The translations under genes and the position numbers were made by a program. Of a DNA stretch of 64,000 nt, positions 14,130 through 24,579 are shown one piece after another. The notes below the pieces were generated by a model. That model worked only from the letters and a program-made list of their open reading frames with translations. It had not been told where the DNA came from and did no database searches. This DNA comes from Numida meleagris (taxonomy: Eukaryota > Chordata > Aves > Galliformes > Numididae), in NCBI RefSeq assembly GCF_002078875.1, contig NC_034412.1, positions 82,725,575-82,789,574 of the forward strand, given 5' to 3'. Numbering within the stretch: the first letter of the stretch is position 1; every line of letters begins with the position of its first letter.

Positions 14130-14450
14130 AATCACAGAATCACAGAATACTTGAGTCAGAAGGGACCCACAAGGATTATTGAGCCCAACTCCTGGCTCCG
14201 CACAGGACCACCTAAAAATTTCTGTCTGACAGCATTGTCCAAATGCCCCATAAACTCTGGCAGCTTGGGTCCGTGCCTATTGCCCTGGGGAGCCTGTTCC
14301 ATACCCTCCACCCTCTGGGGAAGAACCTTTTCCCAGCACCCAACCTGACCCTCCCCTTACACTCCATGCCGTTCCTCAGGCCCTGTAGCTGTCACCAGAG
14401 AGCAGAGCTCAGTGCTGCCCCTCCACTCCTTGTGAGGAAGCTGGGAGATG
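14130..14450 (-). mobile_element. CR1 LINE fragment, 5'-truncated
   Basis: The segment begins with the reverse complement of the CR1 3'-end octamer repeat (ATCACAGAATCACAGAAT) and continues through typical CR1 3' UTR words in reverse orientation: GAAGGGACCCACAAGG, AGCCCAACTCC, CATTGTCCAAATGCC, GGGGAGCCTGTTCCA, CACCCTCTGGGGAAGAACC and TGAGGAAGCTG. The 3' end is therefore at the left and the element lies on the minus strand. It stops near 14,450, well short of any ORF2 sequence. Truncated copies of this kind are the commonest interspersed repeat in birds. Confidence 0.93.
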
Positions 14451-14908
14451 GGCAGACTCCTCAAAGACTACGTTCAATTGAGCATTCGGAAAGTTCAAAG
14501 ACAAAACTGAAAATCCCTTTTGATTAAGGACAAAGACCTTGTGTGTACTGCAGAACTGAGAAATATTTAAAATCTCTTTTGTGCTCTCAACTGTTCAGAG
14601 GTACTTCTAGCATCATTGGTGCATGCTGCGGCAATAACTTAAAGTCGTATTTACTAACATTAAGCAGAAGAGAATCCTTAGAATTGTCATATGTAAAGAA
14701 TTATCATTATATGTAATTTATGCAAGTTAGATTTGAGTTTGTGAACAGCCTGAAGCATTTAAAAGAGGTGAACCCTTCATGCCGCACTGCAAAGTCTGAA
14801 ACATGGCAGTTTTGGTGGGCCCTACTAAGGGAATTATGAAAGAAATTTATGAAAAAAAAATCATGTCATTTATTAATGACAGAAAAGGACATTAGCCATG
14901 ACCAGAAG

Positions 14909-14929
14909 AAAAAAAAAAAAAAAAAAAAA
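14909..14929. repeat. Poly(A) tract, 21 bp
   Basis: Twenty-one uninterrupted adenines follow a GAAG-rich stretch. No retrocopied transcript is recognised upstream. Confidence 0.85.
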
Positions 14930-15671
14930 CCAACAGCCTACATGGAAAAAGATTAGAAGTGCCTCTGGAGCCTGGCAAATATTTTTAGCAATAGATTCAA
15001 GAAATGTATTTATTTTCCTGTCCACAAATTGTCTGTGAAGGGACAGTATTTTCCCAAATATGTTTTTTTATTTCAATATATTAATATTTAAAGCAAACAA
15101 ATTACAGCTTCTAGATTTCTTATAAGTTGCAAGCATCTGCTACATTATGTCTTATAGCTGTAGAAATTAATGGAAGCATGCATCTCTGAAACCTGCCAAA
15201 ATCCTGTGTTCAAGCTTGGTGATAGTGTGTTGCACATGATTGTTGTGCACATGTGTTGTTGGAGTTCCTCTGTTGCACATCCCAACTTTTGATGAGCACA
15301 TTTCATTTAGTCACTCATAAGCCCTCTCAGGAAAACGGTTTTGTTCTCTTACCTAAGGTCACTCTTTAATAAAGTCTTTACTGCCATCTGTATAAACAAA
15401 GGACAGCCTGAAATTTGGGCATTTTTTTTTTCAAGAAATTCATATTTATTTGAGTGTTCTCAAGAAACCTCATTTCAAATACCTCTAGTAATTAGTTCTT
15501 CACTTTCTATGTATCTTTAACTGAATTCATTCTCTTCCAGTCTCTTCAGCAGCTACAAACCACCTTAAATGTATCCTCACAAACCTGATTACTCACAGAG
15601 ACCCGACAACCAATGCATACCAGGGATAAATACAGCAATTACATCTATTTACAGCTGTATCTCTTTTCTGC

Positions 15672-15690
15672 ATTATTATTATTATTATTA
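15672..15690. repeat. (ATT)n microsatellite
   Basis: About six uninterrupted ATT units are present. They are likely to vary in length between individuals. Confidence 0.9.
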
Positions 15691-18410
15691 CTAAGTGGTT
15701 ATTAAAAATAGTGCAGCCTCCAGAGCTGCTCATCAGCCCTGCAAAGCAGGGGCCGTGCCTTGGTTGCATGGTGTGGGGCCATGGGTGTTGTCCAGTGCCA
15801 GAAGCATCCTTGGGCTCCAGCCATGGTCACAACCAGAAGGCAGCACCCAGCACTGTGAGGGCACAAGCAGAGGGACAGATGAAGGAGCTGCCCCAATTTT
15901 TAACCCTTCTCACTCCCTGCTTGCATCCTGGGGAAAGTTTCCACCACTGATTTTTTTGGTTGCTTGAACAGTCCTGCTGTTGTAGCACATCATGGCTACG
16001 TGGAGGCACTGACGGTTCCATGTTGGTGGGTACAGATGAAGAAAAAATCTCAAACCAGCCGCACTTCTACCTGTAATGAAGGAAAGTTGTTCCCAAGAGC
16101 TGTCAAAGTTCTTGATCTCTGTGGGTCCTTCTGCTTCTACCCAGGAGAGGGCAATATGGCACCCAGACATCAGCCAGCACCTAGCTCCTCCTATGGGTCA
16201 CCTTGGTGTCTCCAAGGCCCACGCAGCAGAATTCTGGGCAGAGGAACATGAAACATGGCTTCATCTTCACTTCACTGGGCTAATGGCCCATTCTCTCACC
16301 CATCTCCATGTCCTTGGTGGGCATGACTCACATGTTAGGTGCCAAGTGAGTCTTTGCTGCACGGAGCTTTGAGGATGGGGAGACCAAGGTGCCCTCTGTG
16401 TTTGTAAGGATCTCTGCTTTGAGGTGCAGAGCTATCCACATGTGCATATGCCCATGTAAATGCAACCTGCACACATGCTTGTTCTCTTGGATTTGTAGCC
16501 ATGCATACACAGGCACATGAATGCACTCATTTTCTGGTTTGGGAAGACCAACTAGTTCCTTCCTCTTGCTTTTCTCCACCTCCTTTTCACTAAACTCATT
16601 TTCCAGACTAAATAGCCCAATTTAGGTTGTCCTAAATCTCAGGCCAGGCGTCCATCTTGGATCCCAGCTCCACTTGCAGAGCAGTTCCCTCCCCAGCCCA
16701 GGCAGCACTGAGCTGCGCTCCTGCAGAGCTGCCGGACCTTAAAGGCAGTAGATCCAAGCAGGAACTGAGCTGACACTGCCAGGGTCCTTGTAACTTTATT
16801 TCTCTTTGATTTCACCTTCTGTTTTACTGTTCCATGCATCACACTGGTCTAGATGATAACAGGCAACTGGAAGTGCTGCTGGAGCCTGTAATTAGCCAGT
16901 CCCTACCCTGGGACTCGGTTCTTGCCGGTGGGCTTTAGGTGTACGATAATTTGCCAGTTAATCAATGGGAATTATTAAAATAGCACTGCATATTTTTTTT
17001 TGGCTTTGTAGAAGAGCTGTACACATAGGCTCCTGTGTGGGGGACTGTCTGGGGCTGCAAATCGTGAAAGTGAATCATCCTTCTCATCCAATACTTGGAG
17101 TTTGTCTGTTGTGGGTTTTATTTTTTTTAAAGCAAGATCTTCCCCATCTCCTCCCCTCACTATGCCAAAAGGAAAGAATATTAATTTCATTGCCAGGTTT
17201 AACTTCTTGAGACAGTGAGTTTCAGCATGGTCAAAAAGTCCTTGAAGCAGACACTGTTCTGCAGCTGTGCAGAATTCTACCATTTTAATTACAAAAAAAA
17301 AAAACAAAAAACAGTGCACCTTGTCTTTGGCAAATATGTTTGACTTCAAGCTTGCTTTGCAAACAAAGTAGAATCCACAGTTTGGTGGCTTTTTTTTTAA
17401 CATTAAGTAGGTGATATTTAAAATATTTCAAAAAAATGTGTATATTGGTGCTGTAATTCTGTAATGTCCCCATCATTTTGGTTTCAGGCTCTGAGGTAGC
17501 TGGGTGGGGTTTGTAGGAATACAGGCGGGAAACCCCAGAGCAGTCCTCTCTCAGGCATGCAGCCACGTTGCAGGCTGCCAAGCTGCCAGCGAACACTGGC
17601 AGGACACTGGCACTGGCACTGCAGTACCATGGAGCTGGGTGTGCTGTTTGTTAGGCTCTGCTTTGCTTGGGATGGGCCTGGAGCAACCATGCAGCACTGC
17701 TGCATAGCCAGGGCATGTAGGATCTGTTGGCTCTGTGTTTACTGGCAGAAGCCATGGGATGTCTACAAAGCAGCTCAATGTCGCTTCTTCTGGAAGCTGT
17801 TGTTCCACAAGAGTGTACAGAAATAGTTCTGATAAGCAGCAATGGGTATTTCAAAGATAAATTGTGATCCACATCAGCGGTCAGTAGAAGAAAGCGATGA
17901 ACTTTTGTATTTTGTCCCGCAAACAGACCGCAGATTTTCCAGATTTAGCCCAATATAGAAATGGAAAAAGCCAATGGAAATTGGGATTTTTCAAATCCGC
18001 CCCTAAATATTCCAACATTCAGTTGGATTTACATTAAGTTTTCTGGCAGTGAGTGAAGCCATACAAGGCTGCTGTATGTTTTGGGGTCAGTGTGTGGAGC
18101 AGAATATCCATGGGCAGCGTTGCGCTTCCCCAACCGCGGGATGGGCAGCCCTGGTGCGGAGCGCTGGCTGCACACAGCCCCATTGCCATTCCGTTCATCA
18201 TGTCGGCTAATGGGATCCGTTCCTACATTAGTTCCATTTGTTTGAGTGAATGTATGTGAGAGATTAATCCAGCGCTGTTCGTGGGTTGTACACCAGCGCG
18301 GGGGCTGCTCCCCCTCGGAGCCCGCACCGTGAGGAGCCCCGTCCTGTCCCTCACACCTCAGCGCTGCGAGGAGCCCCGTGCTGTTCCCGTGCTGTCCGGG
18401 AATCCTCGTG

Positions 18411-18418
18411 CACGTGAC
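18411..18418. promoter_or_regulatory. E-box CACGTGAC, candidate USF/MiT site
   Basis: This palindromic CACGTG E-box with a following AC matches the preferred site of USF and related bHLH-zip factors. It lies in the CpG island about 740 bp upstream of the LDB2 start codon. Confidence 0.35.
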
Positions 18419-18899
18419 GAGCACTTCCAGAACTTCCACGCCGCTCCGATCCAACCGACAAAGTTCCCCCCGCACCTCCGTGGGCCCCGTGCAGTTCTGG
18501 GTCCCGCGTACTTCACCCCAGCAGAGCGTGCACGGGGAACTGCCGAAGGCTGCGGCCGGCCCCTGGCACCGAGCCGCCCTGGGGGCAGCCAGGCACCCCG
18601 CGGCTCCTCGGCAGTCTGCGCCTCGTTCGCTCCCGCCGGGGCTCCGTGCCGGGGGAGGCCCCGCGCTCCCCTCAGCGCCCCACGCGCGGGGAGGCCCCGC
18701 GCCCTCCGCCCCGGCCCCGCGCGGGTTCAGGCAGCGTTAAAACCAGCTATATGCTAACGAGCCCCGCCGCCGGGCTCCTCAGGGGTCCTGGCGGGGAGAC
18801 GCCGAGCGGAGCCCCGCACCTCCGCGGGGCCGCCAGAGGAAAATGCCGCCGGCGAGGCGCTCCCACGGCGCGAACAGGAAATGACCCCCTCGGCGGCCG

Positions 18900-18913
18900 C
18901 CGCTTTAAAGCGG
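18900..18913. promoter_or_regulatory. TTTAAA palindrome, possible TATA-like element
   Basis: CCGCTTTAAAGCGG is a perfect 14-bp palindrome and one of the few AT-rich words in the GC-rich core of the island. If it acts as a TATA-like box, initiation would be expected near 18,930-18,945, leaving a 5' leader of about 210-220 nt. This placement is inference. CpG-island promoters often initiate at dispersed sites without a TATA box. Confidence 0.3.
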
Positions 18914-18930
18914 AGCGGCGCTGCCCGCGG

Positions 18931-18985
18931 CCCCCCGCTCCCCGCGCCCACTGCCGCCCGCCCCGGCGCGCCCCGCGCCCCCCCC
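18931..18985 (-). promoter_or_regulatory. C-rich tract, candidate minus-strand G-quadruplex
   Basis: Runs of three to eight cytosines lie at 18,931-36, 18,940-43, 18,947-49, 18,957-59, 18,961-64, 18,971-74 and 18,978-85, separated by one to seven bases. The complementary strand therefore has more than four closely spaced G runs, which satisfies the usual quadruplex pattern. The tract sits where transcription of LDB2 probably begins. Confidence 0.4.
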
Positions 18986-19039
18986 GCCGCCGCCCGCGCT
19001 GAGGGCTCGCAGGCAGCTCCCCGGCAGCTCCCCGCCCGC

Positions 19040-19258
19040 ATGTGTGCGTGTGCGCCTGCCGCTACTTTGTGCCGCGGAGAGCGCGCAGCCCATGTGCTCT
19101 GCATGGAGGTTGGCGGTACTCTGTGTCGCTTGAACCTCCGCGAGCAGGCAAGATGTCCAGCGCACCACATGACCCTTTCTATTCTTCTCCTTTTGGCCCG
19201 TTCTACAGGAGGCACACGCCGTACATGGTGCAGCCGGAGTACCGAATCTACGAAATGA
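19040..19258 (+). other. Upstream ORF overlapping the LDB2 start
   Basis: An ATG at 19,040 opens a 72-codon frame that is not in frame with LDB2, runs past the LDB2 ATG at 19,153, and stops at TGA 19,256-19,258. A second in-frame ATG lies at 19,103. If the mRNA includes this stretch, ribosomes starting here would bypass the main start. It is a regulatory feature rather than a likely functional peptide. Confidence 0.45.
19092..19133 (+). other. Short upstream ORF in the LDB2 leader
   Basis: An ATG at 19,092 opens a 13-codon frame closed by TGA at 19,131-19,133, twenty bases before the LDB2 ATG. It is contained in the presumed 5' leader and could allow reinitiation. Confidence 0.45.
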
Positions 19259-19284
19259 ACAAGCGGCTGCAGGCGCGGAGCGAG
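19153..19284 (+). CDS. LDB2: LIM domain-binding protein 2, coding exon 1 (partial)
   Basis: This exon encodes the first 44 residues, starting MSSAPHDPFYSSPFGPF and continuing with RRHTPYMVQPEYRIYEMNKR. I recognise it as the N-terminus of vertebrate LDB2 (CLIM1). By recollection it differs from the human protein at about three positions (4, 41 and 43). LDB2 is a nuclear cofactor that self-associates through an N-terminal dimerisation domain and binds LIM-homeodomain and LMO proteins through a C-terminal LIM-interaction domain, bridging enhancers and promoters. This exon lies ahead of and into the start of the dimerisation region and has no catalytic residues. The start is the first ATG in its frame: the frame is open upstream to about 19,042 but without an ATG there. 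The start has A at -3, a favourable context. The exon ends in phase 0 after Glu44 at a GTGAGT donor. The remaining roughly 330 codons lie beyond the window. Confidence 0.93.
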
Positions 19285-19290
19285 GTGAGT
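19285..19290 (+). other. LDB2: LDB2 exon 1 splice donor
   Basis: GAG followed by GTGAGT is a near-perfect vertebrate 5' splice site. It marks the end of coding exon 1 and the start of intron 1. Confidence 0.9.
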
Positions 19291-20089
19291 CCGCGCGGCT
19301 CCGTCCCGCTCGGCAGCGCGGGTGTGCGGCGCAGCCCTCATTAAGCGGGCACTTTAATTGGGCGATCCCTCGTTATGGCTCCGCGCGGAGCAACTCTCGG
19401 GGTCGGCACCCGCTCGGGCTGAAGCTGTGGCGTTGCGGCGCGGTACTTCGGGAGGCACTGCGGGGCTCTCCGGGCGCTCTCCCCGCGCCGTGCGCTGGGG
19501 TCCGTCCGGCTGCTACGGGGCCAGGCGCCGCCACGGAACCCGCGGGGAAAGGTGCTGGGGAGAGCTGAGCCTCGATCCGCTCCGCACCTGGAAACTCGTT
19601 ACAAAGGAAAAGGAATGGCAGCAGCAAACAGGAGCGGAGTTTTGCAAACTTGCGCCCCGGCTGCGCTCGCGGAACGCGTGTCCGGAGGACGGGCGGCCGC
19701 GCTCTCGCTGGGTGCCGCGGGGGGACGGTCCCTCCCCGCCCCGCCGCGCTGTCAAAGTGCCGCGGGACGGGAACTCCGCGGGTGCTGCCCGCGCTGGGCG
19801 CAGTGTCGGGGCGCCGTGCACCCGGCCCCAGCGCGGGGCAGCTGCCACAGAGCGGAGTGCTGCACGGAGAGGGGATCCTCGATCACGCGGGGGGAAAGCA
19901 GGAGAGGCTGCAGCCTGTTGTTTGCGTGGTTAACAGAGCGCACTTCTGGCTGCCGGAGTGCAGCGTGGCTGGGATCGGGCTGCAGTGCTGCCATGTGGCT
20001 GTGTTTGGGCAGCAAACCGTCCTGGCGCTGGGATTTTTGCAGTACTTTGCCGGTGGTGCCCTGCAAACACTTTTACAAAGTACCCGTCT

Positions 20090-20410
20090 TTTGTAATTAA
20101 CAGACGCCCACGTCTGCTGGATCGGTGTCACCAAGTGTGGCGAAGGATTTTGGACCGACCTGTTTGTTACGCTGTAGTTCCTGGAAAGAATGAGAGGTCG
20201 TAACAAAATAAAGCACACATGCATGCCCGACTGTCAGCCGAGCCATGGAGGCAGTGCCGCTCAGTGTACATAGTACACACACGAGCGGTGACCTGCTTTC
20301 TGATTGGCCGCTGCTCCCGGCGCTGGGCTCTGCCACTGCTGCTCCCACTCGCTGCTGTGGGGCTCAGTGCCTCTCAGTGCCGTTGGGGAGCTTACAGCAG
20401 CCCCCAGAAC
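20090..20410 (+). promoter_or_regulatory. CpG-retaining intronic shoulder with NF-Y site
   Basis: After the island decays, this stretch keeps scattered CpGs. It carries CTGATTGG at 20,300-20,307 (reverse complement CCAATCAG, the NF-Y core), a six-bp stem with a CCCA loop (20,101-20,116), and the inverted repeat GTGTAC-ATA-GTACAC (20,264-20,278). It may be promoter-proximal enhancer or a secondary start region. No exon is recognised. Confidence 0.3.
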
Positions 20411-22559
20411 CACGGGGACTGCTCTGCAGTTTTGCCCCAATTGATGGTGGCCCACAGTCTCTGCCCTTTGGGTGTTGGTGGGGTGGTATTTTGTATTTTT
20501 TTTCTATTTTGCAACTGTTTGTCACTGTCTTGCAACTCTGTTCTTACATTCCTGTGCATACTGGCATTGTGGTTTCTTGACTTTGTCAAGTAACAGAAAT
20601 CCGTATTGTTCAGTGATTCCTTTAGGGTTCTGTATCAAAGCCACTCTGACATGCAGTCAGTGTTCATTTCGCTGTTTTACGTATTATTTTAGCAGCACTT
20701 TTAATACTTGAATTGGATCGCAGCTTCTAATTGCAACTCCCTTACAGACATTCCACTTGAAAAGTTTTGGAGGAACTCATGAAGCAGCCCCTCCTGCACT
20801 GTGCTGAGACCCCTGCTGCACTGGGGGGCACCTACTGTGAGATGAGCCAGGTGGGCGACAGGCAGGAGCCCCCCTGTAGTACTGCCGTGGGTTCCAGCAG
20901 GATCTGACTTTGACAGATAGTGCTCAGTTAATGAAGGCCCTATGCTAAAGCTTTTTTTTTTTTTTTTAATTTGCTCAGAGCAAAAAGAGTTTTGCATTGT
21001 GATTGTTCAGTGTTTCCATTCTGATTGTCTGTTTTTTAATTTCTCAGTTCTGTACTGTAAGTATTGTTTTTTGACATGTATTTTCTAGCTAGCTTCATGT
21101 CGTCTCCTTCATCCTCCAATTTAAACCCCTTCTTTAGTAAAGAAAATAATAAGAAAAAGCAAATTACTTTCCTGGGTCGCTCACAGTGCCTGAATACAGA
21201 CAGCCTGCAAGGAATCCTTTGGCGGGTGGGGAGCAGAAGTTTCACATTAATGTTCCCCGCTTTCAAGCGTGTTTGTACTCAGGAGCTGAAGGCTTCTGGA
21301 GCGTGTATGAGTGGCTCTGAATTTCTCCAGTCCAGCCCGATGAAGTCCTGCATGGCATGGGAGGTGCCTGTGCTTTGGGCGATTCTGGCATGCCATATGA
21401 GCATTTCTCTTTGGGCAGACTTTGGAATAATGTAGGCATTGCACTCTGGAGGAGCCCCAGGGGGTAAGTGAGCACAAGGAAAGCAGCTTAAGGGGAAAGG
21501 AGTTACAAAGGAACTGCCCAAAGGCTGGGGGTAGCACGCTGTCGGATTCTGCTCAGACTCAACTTCTGGAGCGCTAGTGGCGGGTGAGGATTTGTTCTGA
21601 AAAAAAGGGAATCCTACAGCTCTTGTTCCTTCTCCCACCCCAAATGTTTGCCTGGACAGCCTCAGGGATTATGTCGTTTTCTTACAAAATTAAAATATTC
21701 CTAACAATCTTCTAGAGTTGGGTCCTCTGCCATCTCTCACAGTGGAGGAAATTCTAAGGCAGAGTGCGTAATGAATGAAGTTGTGCACAGGATGGACAGA
21801 GAGCCATGGAAGGCGAGTCTGTCTGTACATCACATCTGTCTGTATGTCATGTCTGTCTGTTTCCTCCCCTCCATCTGCAGAAGCCCCCTTTGCAGTGAAT
21901 TCCTGCAACTTCTGAATGGAGCTTGCGGGTGGATGAGAGTGATTCCAATGAAGCACAGGGCTGTAGGGCTGCCATTAGGGCAGGTGCATGCCATGTCTGC
22001 TGCCAGCAGCAGCGTGAGTGGTGCACGGGGGCAGCGGTGCCCTTGGAACTGCTCTGCTTTCAGGGACCCTCCCTGAGAGCTGTGCCAGCATTGGGTGGGA
22101 CAGAGTACATAGCCCCTGTGAGGGCTGTGCTGAGCAGACAAGGTTCCTAGTGGCAAATAAAGGTCATTTAGATGCAGTGTGGATGTCTTTGTCACTCTTG
22201 TTTTCTTTAGGAAGAAAAGGTAGTGAGGAAAGTAAGGAGTTAGCTGCAGCCTGTGCTGGAAGTGCAAACTTGCACTCTCCGAACTTGCTACAACTTTCTG
22301 GGCAGAACCTACAGCTCCTGTTTGAATCCAGGGTCAGTCCTGGGCGAGGAATTCCAATCACACCCAGGCAGGGGGTGGCTGTGTGATGTAAGGACTGGCA
22401 GGAGGCCACCACCTAGCTAATTCCTGTGTGATCTGAAGTAACGTGGGGAGCCTGCCTTATGAGCTGGCGTACAGGAACACCTCAGCTTCCTTAAAAGTGG
22501 TTCGAAGAAACCTAATCTCTTTTCTGATGGAAATAAAGACATGATTTCTTAATAATTCC
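20411..22559. other. Intronic DNA, no feature beyond simple tracts
   Basis: A poly(T) tract lies near 20,951-20,968, and a small CTGT-rich microsatellite-like patch lies at about 21,825-21,862. Overlapping ORFs at 21,247-21,638 and 21,690-22,412 occur on both strands without similarity to known proteins and are taken as chance frames. Confidence 0.5.
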
Positions 22560-22860
22560 TGGGCTTGTCTAGTGCCAGTTTGTAATGTATCAACAATCCC
22601 GACTTAAAGAAGTAAAAGCATATTGAAATGTTTAATAATCTTCGGCAGATATAAAAATAAACCTTATATACTTCTCTCATAGTTAGCTAACTCTCTGGGT
22701 AACGACAATACAGATGTTCCCTTGCCGCGTTTGTGGTTTAAAGATTTCATGACTGCTCACTCAAACTCAGTTTATCTTAACATTTTTGTATCTGCATTAG
22801 CTGAACGTTTCAGGAGAGGAGGCCTGTTGTTGTGGCACATTCAGCAGTTTCTCAAGTCCT
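22560..22860. promoter_or_regulatory. Candidate conserved intronic element
   Basis: The stretch combines AT-rich factor-binding words with retained CpGs (TTCGGCAGATA, GGTAACGACAATAC, TTGCCGCGTTTG). This texture is common in conserved enhancers and unlike the neutral intron around it. The call is by appearance only. Confidence 0.22.
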
Positions 22861-23039
22861 AGGTAATACGCAGTGTAGGCAAATTAGCTTCAACATTTTC
22901 TCTGTTCTTCATAAAACTCTATGTTAAAAAAAAGCCTCTTTTCCTCTTTGATGTTCTGATGTTGTAAATCCTTTTCCACTAATATTAAATCATTTGAAAT
23001 TGCTCACTCTTAAAAGAAAACAAAAGGTGATTTTATCTT

Positions 23040-23400
23040 GAATATAATTATTTTTCAGTAGCAGCACGCTGTGCACAGAGCAGTTAAAGTTGCTGACAGT
23101 TTAAAGTTTGAGGCGTTGCTTTATTGCCAATAATCAGAGCAATGCATCGAGCCTCTCACGTGTTTGTTTAGTCCCTTGTGTTTTCAGAACTTCTCTGTCA
23201 CAGTGTATGGAATTTGCCTGTGTCTCTGCTACAAGAGAGCAGAGCCCTTCTGGCTGAGAGCGCAGTGTTGTGAGGGTGACTACAGAACTTGATTAGTGGC
23301 ACATTTGTTTTAACGAATATTAGCTTAATTAAATCGTATTAAACACCTATGAAACCATATAGTGAATTTTCAAAAGCAGAGATTTCACGATGAAAGAAAA
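23040..23400. promoter_or_regulatory. Candidate conserved intronic element
   Basis: The segment includes GCCAATAATCA, GCAATGCATCGAGCC, TCACGTGT and TTAATTAAAT, again mixing CpG retention with homeodomain-like and E-box words about 4 kb into the intron. No exon signature is seen. Confidence 0.22.
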
Positions 23401-24579
23401 TTTAAAGAAAATTAAAAGGAAAATAAAGGAGGACATTATGATTATTTAACAGGGACTAAATGAGCTGGAAGCTCACACAGACGTTTGTATCCAAGCAAAT
23501 ATTTAAAGCGAAGCAAATCACAGCAAAGCAAAACAAAATTCTACAGTTTAGTGAAAATCTCTTATTTTACTTCCTCACATCGCTTTCTGATGAAATAAGC
23601 TTTTCTTCTTCTTCCGAATGCATTTTTAATAGATTAGTCATAAAAATATCTCTTGTGACATCACATTTGTTCACATAGCAACTTCGTATTGCAAACAGAT
23701 CTCTGATGTTGTATACATAGATTTGAGTTTGTCCGATGAGTTTGTTTTGTTGGGGGAAAACATAAACTTCTGTCTCAAAGTATTTTTGAGGAAATAGCTG
23801 TTCGTCCACAAACACACCAATGGTACGCAGCAATTCTAGGAACATCAGTGAAGAATTTTCAATAACAAATTCTAAAATCATGCTTTGCTGAAAGGTCAGT
23901 TCTAAAAGAAAACCCTTGAACTCGTTTAGGCAGACACTAGCTTCAGGATGAATTCAGGGCTCATTTTCCTGATTGCCTTTTATTTCATATAGTCTTTTTC
24001 ATCCCTTAAAAAAAAATGTTGCAGCTGTTTTCAATTAAAATTTTTACAAACTAACAATACTTATGAGGCTGGGGAAAAAAAAAAGACAGTTTCCTTTCTG
24101 TGCTGATCCTTAGCTTACAGTTGGGGATGTCTTGCTGCTTCTTTTTTCTTCCCCTGAAGTTAAAAGTATAGAATGTGCTTAAGGGACAGGGAACTTTTGG
24201 GGCAGGGGTTGGTGAGTGGGGAGAGGGAGAGTCGGTGCAAAATCTGGAGGCAGGATCCCCCTGTAAGTTACTGTGATGCTTGCTAGATCATTTTCTATAA
24301 ATAAATCTTCTCAACCCTTCCTTTTCTCTTTTTTTGTTCTTTATTCTTTAAACCACGAATCCACTTTAAAAAAAATATCCCTTAAACTCAGTCTTTCTCT
24401 GATATAAACAAGATTTACTATGCAGATCCCGTATAACAAAATGCAGCCTCTGGCTGGTGAGAAGGAGCAAAACAGAGAGCATATCAGGGTCCCAGCCCTG
24501 TGCTCTCACTTCGGCTGGAGTTTTGCCTGACGTTGGACTGCAAGATCAGATTTAAAAAATAATTTGTTTTCGGTGTATA

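Larger units (their letters stand above)
14451..18109. other. Proximal upstream flank of LDB2, no gene recognised
   Basis: Overlapping open frames at 15,695-16,580 and 16,965-17,872 occur on both strands and resemble nothing known, so I treat them as chance frames in moderately GC-rich DNA. The block holds a 21-bp poly(A) (14,909-14,929) and an ATT microsatellite (15,672-15,690). The last 250 bp before the CpG island retain CpGs and CCAAT-like words and may be promoter-proximal. Confidence 0.5.
18110..19930 (+). promoter_or_regulatory. CpG-island promoter of LDB2
   Basis: CpG density rises abruptly near 18,110 and remains high to about 19,930, with the surrounding DNA strongly CpG-poor. The island covers the presumed transcription start, the 5' leader, coding exon 1 and the first 600 bp of intron 1. 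Visible motifs include CACGTGAC (18,411-18,418), an ETS-like CAGGAAATG near 18,875, the TTTAAA palindrome CCGCTTTAAAGCGG (18,900-18,913) and CCCCGCCC GC-box sequence near 19,030. The long open frames here on both strands (for example 18,754-19,341 on the minus strand) are low-complexity Arg/Ala/Pro/Gly frames typical of GC-rich DNA, not genes. The exact start site cannot be read from the sequence. Confidence 0.9.

Noticed and set aside
19042..19152. N-terminal extension of LDB2 in frame with the exon
   Set aside because: The frame is open but begins at GTG, not ATG. The family protein starts at the MSS residues encoded from 19,153.
18754..19341. 195-codon minus-strand open frame in the CpG island
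   Set aside because: Its composition is Arg/Ala/Gly/Pro dominated, as expected of stop-poor GC-rich DNA, and it lies antisense to LDB2 exon 1. No domain is recognisable.
20264..20278. GTGTAC-ATA-GTACAC as a steroid hormone response element
   Set aside because: The spacing of three fits, but the half-sites are everted relative to the AGAACA-n3-TGTTCT consensus.
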